Positions 54,901-64,000 of a stretch of DNA of 64,000 nt are shown in pieces. How positions within the stretch are numbered: position 1 is the first letter of the stretch; the number at the start of each line of letters is the position of its first letter. The DNA is from Manis javanica (taxonomy: Eukaryota > Chordata > Mammalia > Pholidota > Manidae): assembly GCF_040802235.1 (NCBI RefSeq), contig NC_133161.1, positions 144,451,121 through 144,515,120 of the forward strand. Reading direction: 5' to 3'. The position numbers and the translations under genes are program-made. The notes under the pieces were generated by a model. It made no database searches, was not told the origin of the DNA, and saw only the letters and a program-made list of their open reading frames with translations.

Positions 54901-57900
54901 CAGGGCCTAAAGTCCTTCATCTAGAAAATAGAGGTAATCGTTACTACGTCATTGTGCTATTACACAAGTTAACTGGGATAATATATTCAAAGCAGTGGGC
55001 CAGTGCCTGGCATTTAGTTAAGTACTTAATTAGTGGCAGTTTGTTTTTTAAGAGCGAGAAAGTGTGCTGAAGCAGAGAAACAAGAGCAGGCTGGCTAGAG
55101 GCAGGGCTCAGAGAAGTGTCAGGGTGGTGACCACGGAAGGAGCCTATGCACAGAGCCCCACGGACAGTGCCGCCTGAGGCTCCCAGCCTGCGTGCCAGAG
55201 TCAGGTGCTCTACGAGTTCCAGGGAAGAGTGACGTGATCAAATGCAAGCATGCAGGTGGCTCCAACGGGTGTGGCTAAAAAGAAGTGAGCATGGAGGAAA
55301 AGGCCACGGCAGTTTGTCCAGAATCCAGATCTGGCTGTGGAGATCACCCCTCCTGATACTGGTACCCTCTCTTATTACCATATAGAACGCCCTACCTCCT
55401 GCCCACTCCATACATGTGTCCCAGACACATTCCCCATGTGGCTGTGGTCGTGTGTGCAGTGCGCGTGTACATATGGGGATGAGCACGCCCAGAGGAACAG
55501 AAGGAGGCCACAGATGAGTAACAGCACACACTGCTGCCTCTCAAGAGTATTTTTAAATGCTAAAAATACTGGCTAAAAATAGCCAGCAAGCTCCAAACAA
55601 GATACTTTCTCTAGGCAGATTCTGTTTGGCTCCCTGATAGGTGAGCTGGGTGCAGCATCAGAACTAAAACTCAAGACCTCGGACCTTCAAAAGCATGGCC
55701 GCGCTTAGGTCCGAGTGGTGTTCACCCCACACACACCAGCTGAGCACTCTCCCCACCATGGTGTCACTTTCTCCCCACCTCCCAAAAACAAAACAAATTT
55801 TGAGATGCTCTGGGACATGGAGTTGGGCAATTGGATAGAAGCATTCTGAAAAGTTCCTTCCCTGGGGCCACAGGGGACAGTGGCCTAGGGTACTTTATGG
55901 GATATTAGAGTTGCCTCTCCTTATAATGGGCCAAACCAGGACTGGAGGGAAGAAGGGAGTGCAGTTCCGAAGGGGGTAAATCTTCTTCCTAACGCGTACC
56001 CATCGACCCTCTAACTGTGTGGATTGTCTCGCTCCAAGAAGGCCTGAGTTCGCCTGGATGCTGTACAAAGTTTACGCCTAGGGGCACCATTCCAGGAAGA
56101 GAGGACGGGGCTTGCAGAGCTTTCACTGGTTCTCAAAATGATGTGCCGCCCCCAAAAAGTTAGGAAATGTATGCTGCCCCGGGCGATGCTCACCCACCGC
56201 ACTCGGTGTGGGGACGCGTCCTTTGCGGGCCTCAAAGATAACTTCTCCTGAGTCCCAGCCCCGAGGCCGGTGCGGGCTCCGCGCGCCCGTCCCGTCCTCC
56301 CCCGGGGGCTGCAGGTATCCCCGGCGGGCGGGCCGCTGCCCGGGTGGGCAAGCGGGTATCGGACCCGCGGGGGTGGCGGGGCGGCGGTCTCGCGGAGGTC
56401 CGCGTGCAGGGGGGCGCGGGGGCGGGGCCGGCGGTGGCCCCGCCCCCTGCGCTGACGTCGCGGAGCCGGAGGCGCCGGCAGGGCCGCCAGTCCTCCGGAG
56501 CTCGAGACCCGGGTGCCGTGCGGTTGGCGGCGCGCGCCGGGGAGGTGGCGGCGGAGGAGCGCGGGCCGGCTCGCCGCAGCGGTTCCTGCCGGGCGCCGCG
56601 GACCGTGTCCGGCGGCGGCCTCGCCGGCGTCGGCGTCCGGGCTGCGGGCCTGGCGCGGGACTCGCCCGCGTCCCCTCTGCGAACGTTAAGCGCGGGGCCG
56701 AGCCCGCCGCCCGCCCCCCAGCATGCGCACCTCGTACACGGTGACCCTGCCCGAGGAGCCCCCCGCCGCCCCCTTTCCCGCCCTCGCCAAGGAGCTGCGA
56801 CCGCGCTCCCCTCTCTCCCCTTCCCTGCTGCTCTCCACCTTCGTGGGGCTCCTGCTCAACAAAGCCAAGGTACGCGGGGCCCTTTTCCGGAACCCCCGCG
56901 CCGAGGGCCTGCGGTTCCGCCGCCTCCCCGGGGCGCCGCGCGCCCTCGGCCGGGGACGGGTTCTCGCCGGCCCCCAGCCCTCTTTTCCCAGGGCCTCCGG
57001 CAAGGAATGCCCCCTCCCCAGGTGATCCTTCGCTTACTCGCGCCCCCGCCCCATGTTGAGGTCCCAGCCCCCGACTCCCTCTCCGGGACCAGGACAGGCG
57101 CTGGAAAGCGTCACCTTGACTATAGGTCCCCTGGTGTGGGGGAACCGGCAGCACGCTGGATGGCGGGTGTGACTCCTCCAACGCCAAGCCAAACGCAGCA
57201 AGAAAGGCTGGTCAGAAAGGGGTCGCCTCCCCCTCGCTGATCTCAAAGACTTGGTAACAGGGGTCCTTTGACCCTGTGAAGGGCAGAGGACTTACAGACA
57301 GGTGAAAGAAGGCAACTTCCCATTACTTTCCAGCCCTTCCCAGTTCTGCTAAGTGGACACTGGATCCCTCAAATGAAGTAGCCACCCCAGAGTAATGCTA
57401 GGGCTGAAGGCTGGGCACTGCCCTTTCGGAGAAGGGAGAGGGGCCAGAGCTGGACACATCTTATGTAACAGGCACCAGCTTCCATGTTGGCAGTGTGGGC
57501 ACTGCCCCATGCCAGGGCCACACCAGGCTCCTTGGCTGCAGCCAAGACTCATGGCTGACCCTCATGGCCCAGGTGAAGTAACCAGGAAAGCCCTTTCCTG
57601 GGGTCTTGAGTGTGGAGACACAAACCTCAGTCAGCAGTTATTGTATGGCCCACGTGCCCAGATGTTTCCTCCGCATCAACCCAGGGCAGGCCCTTCCGGA
57701 GTCCCCTGCTCCTTCCCCAGAATGCGAATGCTGTCTGTTTACTGACGCCGGAGGTGACATCTACTTTCAAGAAGAGTGGTTGCTACTAAGCCAAAATTAG
57801 GTTTGCTGCTGGCTAATTTTAAGGAAGGTCTTGATCCAAACTTTCTCCACTCTGCACAAGGGCTCCCGCATCCCAGCTGGAGTCGTTTCCTCCTCTCCTG

Positions 57901-60900
57901 GTGAGAGGCTGGCTGGGCAGGGTCTCTGCAGCTTCTCCAGTTCAGCCTCTCCCTGTCAGTCCTGAGGTAGGATTGTTTTCCCCATAAGAAAGGTCACTCC
58001 TGGGACATTTTGTTCCTCTTTGGAATGGAAAGTGCTGACTTTCCCTGGAGCTCCTGATTTCCTATTCATGGCAGAAGAACATCTAGCTGGGCGTAGAACA
58101 GCCCTGCTCTCCCCTCCACTCCCACCCCCTGGCTCCTGTTATCCAACCGCCTTCTACACAGAGCACTTAGAAATTGGCGAGTAGTTTTGCACTCAGGAAA
58201 TTTTAGATAAAGGCACAGTCCCCCTCCCCCCCAAAAAATAAAAACTAGAGAATTTTAGCAATGCCTTAAAGGAGGCTCTCCTCTGCCAAGCCAGGAGTAG
58301 GGCTAGATCCTTGAGAACAGTAACCGTAGGCGGTGACGTGTTCTCATTGACCCTCCCTCTGCTGGGTCAGAACTAAGTGTGGAAAGGAGCACCTCAGCAG
58401 GCAGATGCCTCCGGGTCCCCTTTGCCCCACCCCCACTAGGGCCGAGTGACCGCCATCTCAGCCGAGGGCCCACTTTGCTGGACCAGTGATCACCTGTGGT
58501 AGAATGCTTCACTTCTACAGCCTCTTTAGACAGATGTTGTCTGAGACGCAGGGGTAAGAGTAAGAGCAGATGTGGGCAGGCTGACCGTTTAGTTCTGCGT
58601 GGGCAACACAGAGACTTCGGCTGGCCTCCAGGTCTGCCTGAAAAAGCTGATGAGGTCTTTGGGCAGGGACTTACCTCTGTTGTGGCCCTCTTACTGGAAC
58701 CCCAGGGTTTAGACTGTCAGGTAAGATTTACAATTTGTGTTTGGAGCCATATGCTGCTGGCCTTGGCCACATTCTTCGAGGATGCTTTTACCCCACCTGC
58801 TGCCAGTAGGCTTTTCTCTCTCGCTGCAGGTGGAACCCAGGTGTCTCCTCCCTTCCTGTTAGTGTTAGAGCTGGTGGCTGGCAAGGAGGGATCCTCCTCC
58901 TCGTGGGATCAGCTGGGCAATGCTTGAGAAAAGCCCTCCTTCAGCCTGCCTCTCCCCACCCCACCCCCCTGAGCTGACAACCTCATGGGCTTTGAGCTGC
59001 TGACAGCCTCAGAGGCTGTCAGCACACGGCATGAGTAATTTTAGCTGAGTTATTTCAGGCTCCTGTTCTGATGAGGCTTGAGCTGGCCCCACGCATGCCC
59101 CAGCCAGGGCTGCATCAGAGTTTCTTGCTCCCAGGCCCCCTCCCTGGGGACGCTGGGGTGAGGGGGGCGGCGTAGGCAGACCCATCTGCACACTGCCTCT
59201 TTAACCCTTTGAACCCAAAGGCTGTCTGTCTCCTTGACCATTGGGCCAGCATTAGCCAAGAGACCTGGACAAATGATGCTTAGCGTCCTTGACCAGCCTC
59301 CTCTTCTCTCCCCACCCCCGCACCGTCCTCCATAATAGAAACAAGAACAAGAGTGGTACCTTTTGCAGGTGCTGACCTCTGCTTGGCTGTAGGCTGCCAT
59401 CAGAAGGACGCCTAGCCGGCGGCCGGTCGGGATACTGAAACCTAAGCCAGGCAGGGAGACTCTCCCAGGCTTTAATGAGCCCGTAGGAGCTGAGCTCAGC
59501 TGGAAGGAATTCCACCTGTCTCTGGCAAGTCAGAATGGCATGCTAATTTGAGGTTCTCCGTGCTGAAGACTTAAACTCTATTAAGATGTCTGCCATTGAA
59601 CTTTTGAAGACCCCCCTTGAGGTGCCCATTAAGACAGCTGCCTTGTATATTGGACATCTAGGGGTAGAAATGTAGGTCATTTGAGACAGTGCCGAGATTT
59701 GGGGCCTGAAGTAATCAAATATATTCATTTGTAGTCTCTAGTTCTAATCTCCAGTCTCCAATATGGCAGAAAAATGAAGCATAAGATAAAGATGGGGGAA
59801 AATACATGCTCAATAAAAGAAAGCAAAGCTCTGAAGAATATTTTTGTTGTGTGTTGAAAATGACAGGCATTCCTCAATTCCTCTTTCCTACAATGTACAT
59901 AGACTAAAATTGAAGAGAGAGTCTGTGTGGCCTGATGCCCATAGCTCCCGCTTTAGAAAGTTCCATGAAAGAGGCTTGCACAGGCCAGCCTCTCTGCCTT
60001 CCTCACACGCCATGTTTTCTCTGCTTACAGAATTCTAAGAGCGCCCAGGGCCTGGCTGGTCTCCGCAACCTTGGGAACACAGTGAGTTCTTCCCAGCCCA
60101 CTTCCTGCCTAAGGGACAGTCTACCCGAGTTCCCTCCCAGCTCCACCTGACCCCCTACCCTCTAGGCCAATGGGACCCGCCCTTCCAGGCAGTATTTTAT
60201 AGAATTGCTGGGCTGGACTTCGGCCCCGCCCCCAGCAGCCAGCCCTGCTCAAGGGGAGTTGCCCTTTTAACTGTCATATTAATGACTTTCCTGGATCCTT
60301 CTGGACCATCCATTACTTCCCACACCCTTTTGCACACCCCTGTAGCAAATAACCAGTTACATCACCTGTGCCAGTAGTGGGAATTTGCTTCACTTCACCC
60401 CTTCCACTTACCAAAAGAGGAACTTGAGGCTGTGGAAGTATTCATTTCTAGGACAGATGAACTGGAGGGCCCTTCTGACTAAGTCAGCAGACGTGCCAGA
60501 CAGTTGTCTCTCCCCTGCTTCTGACCGGCCAGGTGGTCTCTTGCAGTGCTTCATGAACGCCATTCTGCAGTGTCTGAGTAACACCCGGGAGCTGAGAGAT
60601 TACTGCCTGCAGAGGCTCTACACACGGGATCTCAGCCACAGCAGCAAGGCCCACACAGCCCTCATGGAAGGTAAGGGAGTCGTGCATGGACACGGCCCTG
60701 CATCCCTCTGATGCTTTTTCCACTCTACTGTTGCTGCACTAGTAGTTGTGTTTTATATGCACCTCTCCTGTTTCTCTTTTTTTTGGCTTCTTTTTGTTGA
60801 GATTCTCGGTTCAGAATTTCTTATAGGAAATGTGTCACCAGTGCCCCGCACCCCCTTTCTGCCCTCTCCTTCCCTTAGAGTTTGCAAAACTACTCCAGAC

Positions 60901-63083
60901 TATATGGACGTCATCCCCCAATGATGTGGTAAGCCCCTCTGAGTTCAAGACCCAGATCCAGAGATATGCACCTCGCTTCGTCGGCTATAAGTAAGGGCCC
61001 TGCAAGCATGCCCCCCAGGGCGGGCGGCGGCCCCAGAGGGTCCTCGGGGCACGCACGTCTCACACCTCTTCTTCGGGTTCAGTCAGCAGGATGCTCAGGA
61101 GTTTCTTCGCTTCCTCCTGGATGGGCTCCACAACGAGGTGAACCGAGTAACAGTGAGGCCTAAGTCCAACCCTGAGCACCTCGAGCATCTTCCGTAAGTA
61201 AGAGAAATGCCGTGGGGAGCTGGAGCTTCTTGCTGCATTGAGGGCGGTGGTGTGGGGAGAAGGCTGAATATGAAGGGTTTCAAATGGTGGACCCTTAAGC
61301 CTATCATGCTCTTTGCTCTGACCCAGTTGTCTTCCCCTCCTGGCTCCTAGTGATGATGAGAAAGGGCGACAGATGTGGAGGAAATATCTCGAAAGGGAAG
61401 ACAGTCGGATTGGGGGTAGGTGCATGACTGGGGGGAAGCCCTGCTTTCCTAACTGCTTTTGCCTAAACAGCATGAAAAGCCCTAAGAACCAGGGAACCCA
61501 CTTTCTGCCTGGTGTCCAAGAAACAGAGGCTGGAGCCATGGGAAGGGAGACACTGTGGCAGACCGTGTGTCCCCTGCCTTTTGCTAAAGCAGCCGGTGTC
61601 CATCTCTCTCCCAGATCTCTTTGTTGGGCAGCTGAAAAGTTCCCTGACATGTACCGACTGTGGTTACTGTTCTACAGTCTTCGATCCTTTCTGGGACCTC
61701 TCACTGCCCATTGCTAAGGTATGCACCCTGCTGCCCCTCTTTTGAAACTCCCTCTCTAATCCTTCTGGGTCATTGACCTCAGACCTTTACTTTTTTCTCT
61801 CCCAGCGAGGTTATGCTGAGGTGACTTTAATGGACTGCATGAGGCTCTTCACCAAAGAGGATGTGCTGGATGGCGATGAAAAGCCAGTAAGTCACCCTTG
61901 CACACCTGCGAGAGCACAGCTCCAGGCCTCTCAGGGAAAGACACTGTCACCAGCAGCCCCCTGGCGTCCCCACACCCTACCTGGCTCTTCACGTCATGTC
62001 TTTCAGATGTGCTGTCGCTGCCGAGCCAGAAAACAATGTATCAAGAAGTTCTCCATCCAGAGGTTCCCAAAGATCTTGGTGCTCCGTATCCTTAAGATCT
62101 GGCAGGGCAGGGCCTTGGCTTTAGAGGGGCTGGTGACAAGGGGCCGGCGGGGTGAAGGTGAGCAGGGTAGGAAGGTAGGAAGCTGGGGACTTCCCTCGGT
62201 TGCCTGCTCTTCTGCTTCCTGAGAAGTGCAGTCGCCCTCTTAGGATCCAGCCTCCGATGCTTTGATGCAGTTCTTGCTGCCCTGTCCGTCCTTGACCCAC
62301 ATTCACACCAGATCTGAAGCGGTTCTCGGAATCCAGGATACGAACCAGCAAGCTCACAACATTTGTGAATTTCCCGCTAAGGGACCTGGACTTGAGAGAA
62401 TTTGCCTCAGAAAACACCAGTGAGTATTTTTCAGCTGGAAGGTCGGAAATGAGGCACAAGTGTCTGAGATCCAGATGGCAGGCCAGGGGGTGGAGGGCAG
62501 CTGCCAAAAGTGAGTTATAAAGATTGGGAGAGGAGGCAGGAGGAGGAGCCATGGGGCCGAGGAGGGCCACGGGGACTCGACGCCTTCTGTTTCCTCCTTA
62601 GACCACACTGTTTACAACCTGTACGCTGTGTCCAATCACTCCGGTACCACCATGGGAGGCCATTATACAGCCTACTGCCGGAGCCCAGTGACAGGCGAAT
62701 GGCATACTTTCAATGACTCCAGGTAAGACAGGTCTCAGGGCTCCTGGCTGTCAAGACACCTGTACCTCATGCATCCATGTGGCTTCCACCTAACTGGACA
62801 GAAAAGGTCAAAGCCAGAAAGCCATGTGTCACATGTGAGTCTCCTGCCCATTTGAAGAATCTCTAGAAGACAACGAAAGAGGTTGGCTTCAGGTGTACAG
62901 TGAGAGATTAGAGATGGGCCCTCCGCCACCCAGCCCGCGGTCCCAGGGCCCCCCCGCCCCACCAAGGCTCTGACTTTTCCCTGCTCTCTCCACAGTGTCA
63001 CACCCATGTCCTCCAGCCAAGTGCGCACCAGCGACGCCTATTTGCTCTTCTATGAATTGGCCAGTCCAGCCTCCCGCATGTAG
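48137..63083 (+). CDS. USP2: Ubiquitin carboxyl-terminal hydrolase 2, long isoform (USP2a/USP2-69 type)
   Basis: Coding pieces 48137-48913 and exons 3-13 from 60031 to 63083 give 606 residues (human 605). USP2 is a cysteine protease that removes ubiquitin from substrates; known targets of the long form in other mammals include MDM2, cyclin D1, fatty acid synthase and clock proteins. Residues 1-259 form a disordered N-terminal region. The USP core follows: catalytic Cys277 in GNTCFMN, His558 in GGHYTAY and Asn575 in TFNDSS. Zinc ligands are expected at Cys426, Cys429, Cys474 and Cys477. All catalytic and metal residues are present. The exon order and phases match human USP2. The enzyme should be active. 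Confidence 0.97.
48914..49795. other. USP2: USP2 intron 2, first part: no feature recognised
   Basis: Intron 2 of the long transcript starts with 'gtgagttg'. Open frames in 48977-49753 do not resemble a protein family and have no splice support. Confidence 0.4.
49800..49850. repeat. Imperfect (GGAT)n/(GACA)n simple repeat
   Basis: 'atggatggatgggtaggtgg' followed by 'atggacagacagatggacag' is a short, interrupted tetranucleotide array. Confidence 0.75.
50375..50555 (+). mobile_element. MER5-type hAT relic in USP2 intron 2
   Basis: 'ccacagaatcacctgcaagg' (cf. 'agaatcacctggggagc'), 'gcctctgggccccacccaga' and 'gcccgggaatctgcc' are in MER5A order. It is a diverged copy of about 180 bp, which is full length for the family. 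Confidence 0.65.
51140..51315 (+). mobile_element. MIR SINE in USP2 intron 2
   Basis: 'gcagtgtgacctcagagaag' and 'ttcctctgtacagccagagg', then 'gaggtgctcaatagatgttg' at the 3' end (consensus 'taggtgctcaataaatgtt'). Confidence 0.65.
51320..54790. other. USP2: USP2 intron 2, middle: mostly unannotated
   Basis: No confident repeat or exon. A TATA-like 'attatataagc' with an AGGTCA half-site 3 bases downstream lies at 52737-52755 (see findings). The rest is GC-rich unique sequence. Confidence 0.3.
54795..55040 (+). mobile_element. MIR SINE in USP2 intron 2
   Basis: A nearly complete MIR: 'gttaaaagcatgggatttac', 'ctgggttcaaatccccaccc', 'tggcaggacatttgccctct', 'gggataatatattcaaagc' and 'gccagtgcctggcatttagt' occur in order. 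Confidence 0.75.
55546..55582. promoter_or_regulatory. Tandem MEF2-type A/T-rich sites
   Basis: CTAAAAATAC (55560-55569) and a perfect MEF2 consensus CTAAAAATAG (55573-55582) lie in the same orientation, with a 3-bp gap, and a further 'tatttttaaat' stands immediately upstream (55548-55558). They are 1.1 kb upstream of the USP2b start codon. MEF2 factors bind YTA(A/T)4TAR; binding here is inferred from sequence only. Confidence 0.45.
56200..57030. promoter_or_regulatory. USP2: USP2 internal (USP2b-type) CpG-island promoter
   Basis: This very CpG-dense stretch covers the region upstream of, and including, the alternative first exon. It contains a GC box ('gggggcggggccgg', about 56419-56431), an inverted one ('ggccccgccccc', about 56437-56448) and a CRE-type TGACGTCG (56453-56460). 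No TATA box. No ATG occurs between about 56200 and the start codon at 56723, so the 5' UTR is free of uORFs. The transcription start is probably 56460-56650. Confidence 0.8.
56723..56869 (+). CDS. USP2: USP2b-type alternative exon 1
   Basis: The ATG (A at -3, 'cagcATGc') with an in-frame TAA 36 bases upstream starts 49 codons that begin [20 protein letters not shown], identical in pattern to the human short-isoform N-terminus. The donor 'gccaag|gtacgc' follows base 56869 in phase 0 and joins to exon 3. Confidence 0.98.
56723..63083 (+). CDS. USP2: Ubiquitin carboxyl-terminal hydrolase 2, short isoform (USP2b/USP2-45 type)
   Basis: The 49-codon first exon plus exons 3-13 gives 396 residues, the same as the human short isoform. 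It shares the whole catalytic core with the long form (Cys67, His348 and Asn365 in this numbering) and differs only in the N-terminus, which is short and ends in a hydrophobic [12 protein letters not shown] stretch. In mouse this form is an aldosterone- and clock-regulated transcript linked to epithelial sodium transport. The hydrophobic stretch might favour membrane association; that is inference. Confidence 0.97.
57040..60020. other. USP2: USP2b intron 1 (56870-60030): no repeats recognised
   Basis: Mostly unique sequence. An E-box CACGTG lies at 57651-57656, about 0.9 kb downstream of the USP2b exon. No exon-like or repeat sequence was found. Confidence 0.4.
60031..60081 (+). CDS. USP2: USP2 exon 3
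   Basis: A 51-base exon (17 codons, [17 protein letters not shown]) between 'gcttacag' and 'gtgagttc', joined in phase 0 to either first coding exon. It carries the residues just before the catalytic cysteine. Confidence 0.98.
60547..60670 (+). CDS. USP2: USP2 exon 4 (catalytic cysteine)
   Basis: The acceptor 'ctcttgcag|tgcttc' begins with the catalytic cysteine codon TGC ([16 protein letters not shown]). It ends at 'atggaag|gtaagg', phase 1. 124 bases. Confidence 0.98.
60879..60990 (+). CDS. USP2: USP2 exon 5
   Basis: The acceptor 'cccttag|agtttg' and the donor 'ggctataa|gtaagg' bound 112 bases encoding [17 protein letters not shown] and following residues of the USP fold. Confidence 0.97.
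61083..61193 (+). CDS. USP2: USP2 exon 6
   Basis: Acceptor 'gggttcag|tcagcag', donor 'catcttcc|gtaagt'. It encodes [20 protein letters not shown] and on, including the QQDAQEF box of USP enzymes. Confidence 0.97.
61351..61415 (+). CDS. USP2: USP2 exon 7
   Basis: A 65-base exon between 'ggctcctag' and 'gtaggtgc', encoding [20 protein letters not shown] and the following Gly. The phases on both sides match the neighbours. Confidence 0.97.
61615..61718 (+). CDS. USP2: USP2 exon 8 (first zinc cysteine pair)
   Basis: Acceptor 'tctcccag|atctct', donor 'gctaag|gtatgc'. It encodes [18 protein letters not shown], in which the CTDC pair provides the first two zinc ligands, and ends on a codon boundary. 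Confidence 0.97.
61806..61886 (+). CDS. USP2: USP2 exon 9
   Basis: An 81-base exon (27 codons, [20 protein letters not shown] and on) between 'ctctcccag' and 'gtaagtca', phase 0 on both sides. Confidence 0.97.
62007..62085 (+). CDS. USP2: USP2 exon 10 (second zinc cysteine pair)
   Basis: Acceptor 'gtctttcag|atgtgc', donor 'gtgctcc|gtatcc'. It encodes [20 protein letters not shown]. The CCRC segment supplies the second zinc pair. The first residue is Met, where human has Thr. Confidence 0.95.
62312..62419 (+). CDS. USP2: USP2 exon 11
   Basis: Acceptor 'cacaccag|atctga', donor 'aacacca|gtgagt'. It encodes (H)[20 protein letters not shown] and on. The LKRF motif is conserved in USPs. Confidence 0.97.
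62602..62722 (+). CDS. USP2: USP2 exon 12 (catalytic His and Asn)
   Basis: Acceptor 'cctccttag|accaca', donor 'gactccag|gtaaga'. It encodes the catalytic histidine in [14 protein letters not shown] and the Asn in TFNDS. Confidence 0.98.
62996..63083 (+). CDS. USP2: USP2 exon 13, C-terminus
   Basis: The acceptor 'ctccacag|tgtcac' opens the last exon. It encodes 28 full codons ending in ASPASRM, with TAG at 63081-63083. The exon continues as 3' UTR. Confidence 0.98.
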
Positions 63084-64000
63084 CAGCAAGGAGCTACATC
63101 CCTTTCTCCGTTCCCTGTGGTGGCCCCACACCCCAAGTTTTTTTTTAAAAGACAAAAAAAAATACCGACAAATAAGAGAAAAATAAACTAAAGCTGCCGA
63201 GCAGGAGCTGCCTTAGCCTGGCCACAGCCTGGAGCAGGGAGCCAGGTGCTCCTGAGCCATGCCCAGCAGGGAAGATCGACAGGACGCAGAGACCAGGGCC
63301 GGCAGCGCAGCGCCTTCTCGGCTTCTCTTGTTTGCATTTTTAGACCTGTGATTTTGTCCCGTGTGTAACGAACAGCAGCGGTCCGCGTGCAGGAGATCCT
63401 TGTCCGCTGCTGCGGGCACCAGCCCCCGCGCCGCCCGAGAAGACAGCGCCCTCTAGAGCCTCGGGCCTGCACTGCCCACCAGGACCCTGCTCACCCGTCC
63501 AGAAGCAGAAAAAACGTCCTGAGCCAGGAGCCCCCTCAACTCTGCGAACTCCAGGGGGACAGACGGGACATCTTTGAAAAAAGCTGGTTTTGGTTTTTAA
63601 AAGCCCAACTGTTTTTTTAATTACCACAACTATTCAGACCAGAGATGCTCTCCTTCACAGCTGGGACGCTGGTCTTTTTTTTTTTTTTAATTCTTCAAAT
63701 ACAACTTTTCTAACGCTAGCCCTCAGTGGTGCTAGGTGGGTGTTGGCCACGCCCCAAGCACAGCCACAGTAGACCTGGGATCTAATAAGTTTTTCTGTTT
63801 GTTTTTTAAAATGTTTTGGATGGAATCTAGTTGCCTCCAAGAATTGTGCCTTATAGCATTTGGGGACCAGGGGGTAACTGCCCCTCCCTGAAATATCCTT
63901 CAGTCTCTTCCTCTTCCCCAGTGCCATGTTCAGCCCGCTGGGGGAGCTAGGGGCATGTCCTTCGCCCCTGGCTTGTTCAGTGAGGTGACAGAGCAAGTAA
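63084..64000 (+). other. USP2: USP2 3' UTR (continues beyond window)
   Basis: At least 917 bases of 3' UTR are in the window. An early AATAAA lies at 63182-63187, only 100 bases after the stop, in A-rich sequence. It could yield a very short transcript, but the 3' UTR of known USP2 mRNAs is well over 1 kb, so the main poly(A) site is probably beyond 64000. Homopolymer runs occur at 63131-63170 and 63674-63687. Confidence 0.7.

Noticed and set aside
56123-57187. 354-codon open frame on the minus strand over the USP2b promoter
   Set aside because: Same reason: an extremely GC-rich region with open frames on both strands. In human an antisense non-coding RNA overlaps USP2, but nothing in this sequence supports a protein.
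63131-63187. Possible SINE or processed tail at the A-rich run after the USP2 stop
   Set aside because: There is no SINE body upstream; the sequence before the A-run is the USP2 coding end and its 3' UTR.
1-64000. Bacterial-type features: operons, CRISPR arrays, insertion sequences, riboswitches
   Set aside because: The split genes, MIR/L2/L1 repeats and CpG islands show vertebrate nuclear DNA. No regularly spaced repeats or prokaryotic gene arrangement was found.

Overview
This is vertebrate nuclear DNA from a placental mammal. Two multi-exon genes with GT-AG introns can be read in full at the protein level, both on the + strand: THY1 (CD90), coding exons 16930-18399, and USP2 (ubiquitin-specific protease 2), first exons near 40.2 kb and 56.7 kb, stop codon at 63083. 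In human these two genes also lie in tandem on one strand of 11q23.3, so this is the same conserved neighbourhood read in the gene direction. The species is not human or rodent: I saw no Alu, B1/B2, BovB or carnivore tRNA-Lys SINE, and the only comparatively young repeats are L1 copies. That pattern suggests a laurasiatherian with little SINE activity (a pangolin is a weak guess), but the sequence alone does not settle it.

Layout. 1-14.5 kb is intergenic DNA upstream of THY1, filled with old L1, L2, MIR and DNA-transposon relics, one possible LTR and a long TG/AG microsatellite. 14.5-19.55 kb is THY1: a CpG island with a TATA-less promoter and non-coding exon 1, then three coding exons and a 1.1-kb 3' UTR ending at an AATAAA. 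19.55-40.1 kb is the THY1-USP2 interval. It holds a long, decayed L1 (about 24.7-30.57 kb), an MLT1-like LTR, a younger 5'-truncated L1 with a target-site duplication (33.3-35.0 kb) and a long L2 relic. 40.1-64 kb is USP2.

USP2 has two promoters. The upstream one (E-box, GC box and CRE-like site) starts the long form (USP2a/USP2-69 type): a non-coding exon 1 spliced to a large exon 2 that encodes a 259-residue N-terminal region. The internal CpG-island promoter at 56.4-56.7 kb starts the short form (USP2b/USP2-45 type), which has its own 49-codon first exon. Both join the same eleven 3' exons, which encode the USP catalytic core with the Cys, His and Asn residues and the four zinc cysteines intact. 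The spliced open frames give 606 and 396 residues (human 605 and 396). The window ends inside the USP2 3' UTR.

I found no clearly new biological system. The points most worth a second look are an extra, probably unpaired cysteine and a missing glycosylation sequon in THY1, a 94-codon upstream ORF that crosses the USP2a exon 1/2 junction and overlaps the main start, a tandem MEF2-type motif pair 1.1 kb upstream of the USP2b start codon, and several datable L1 events including a roughly 40-bp L1 tail with its own short target-site duplication.
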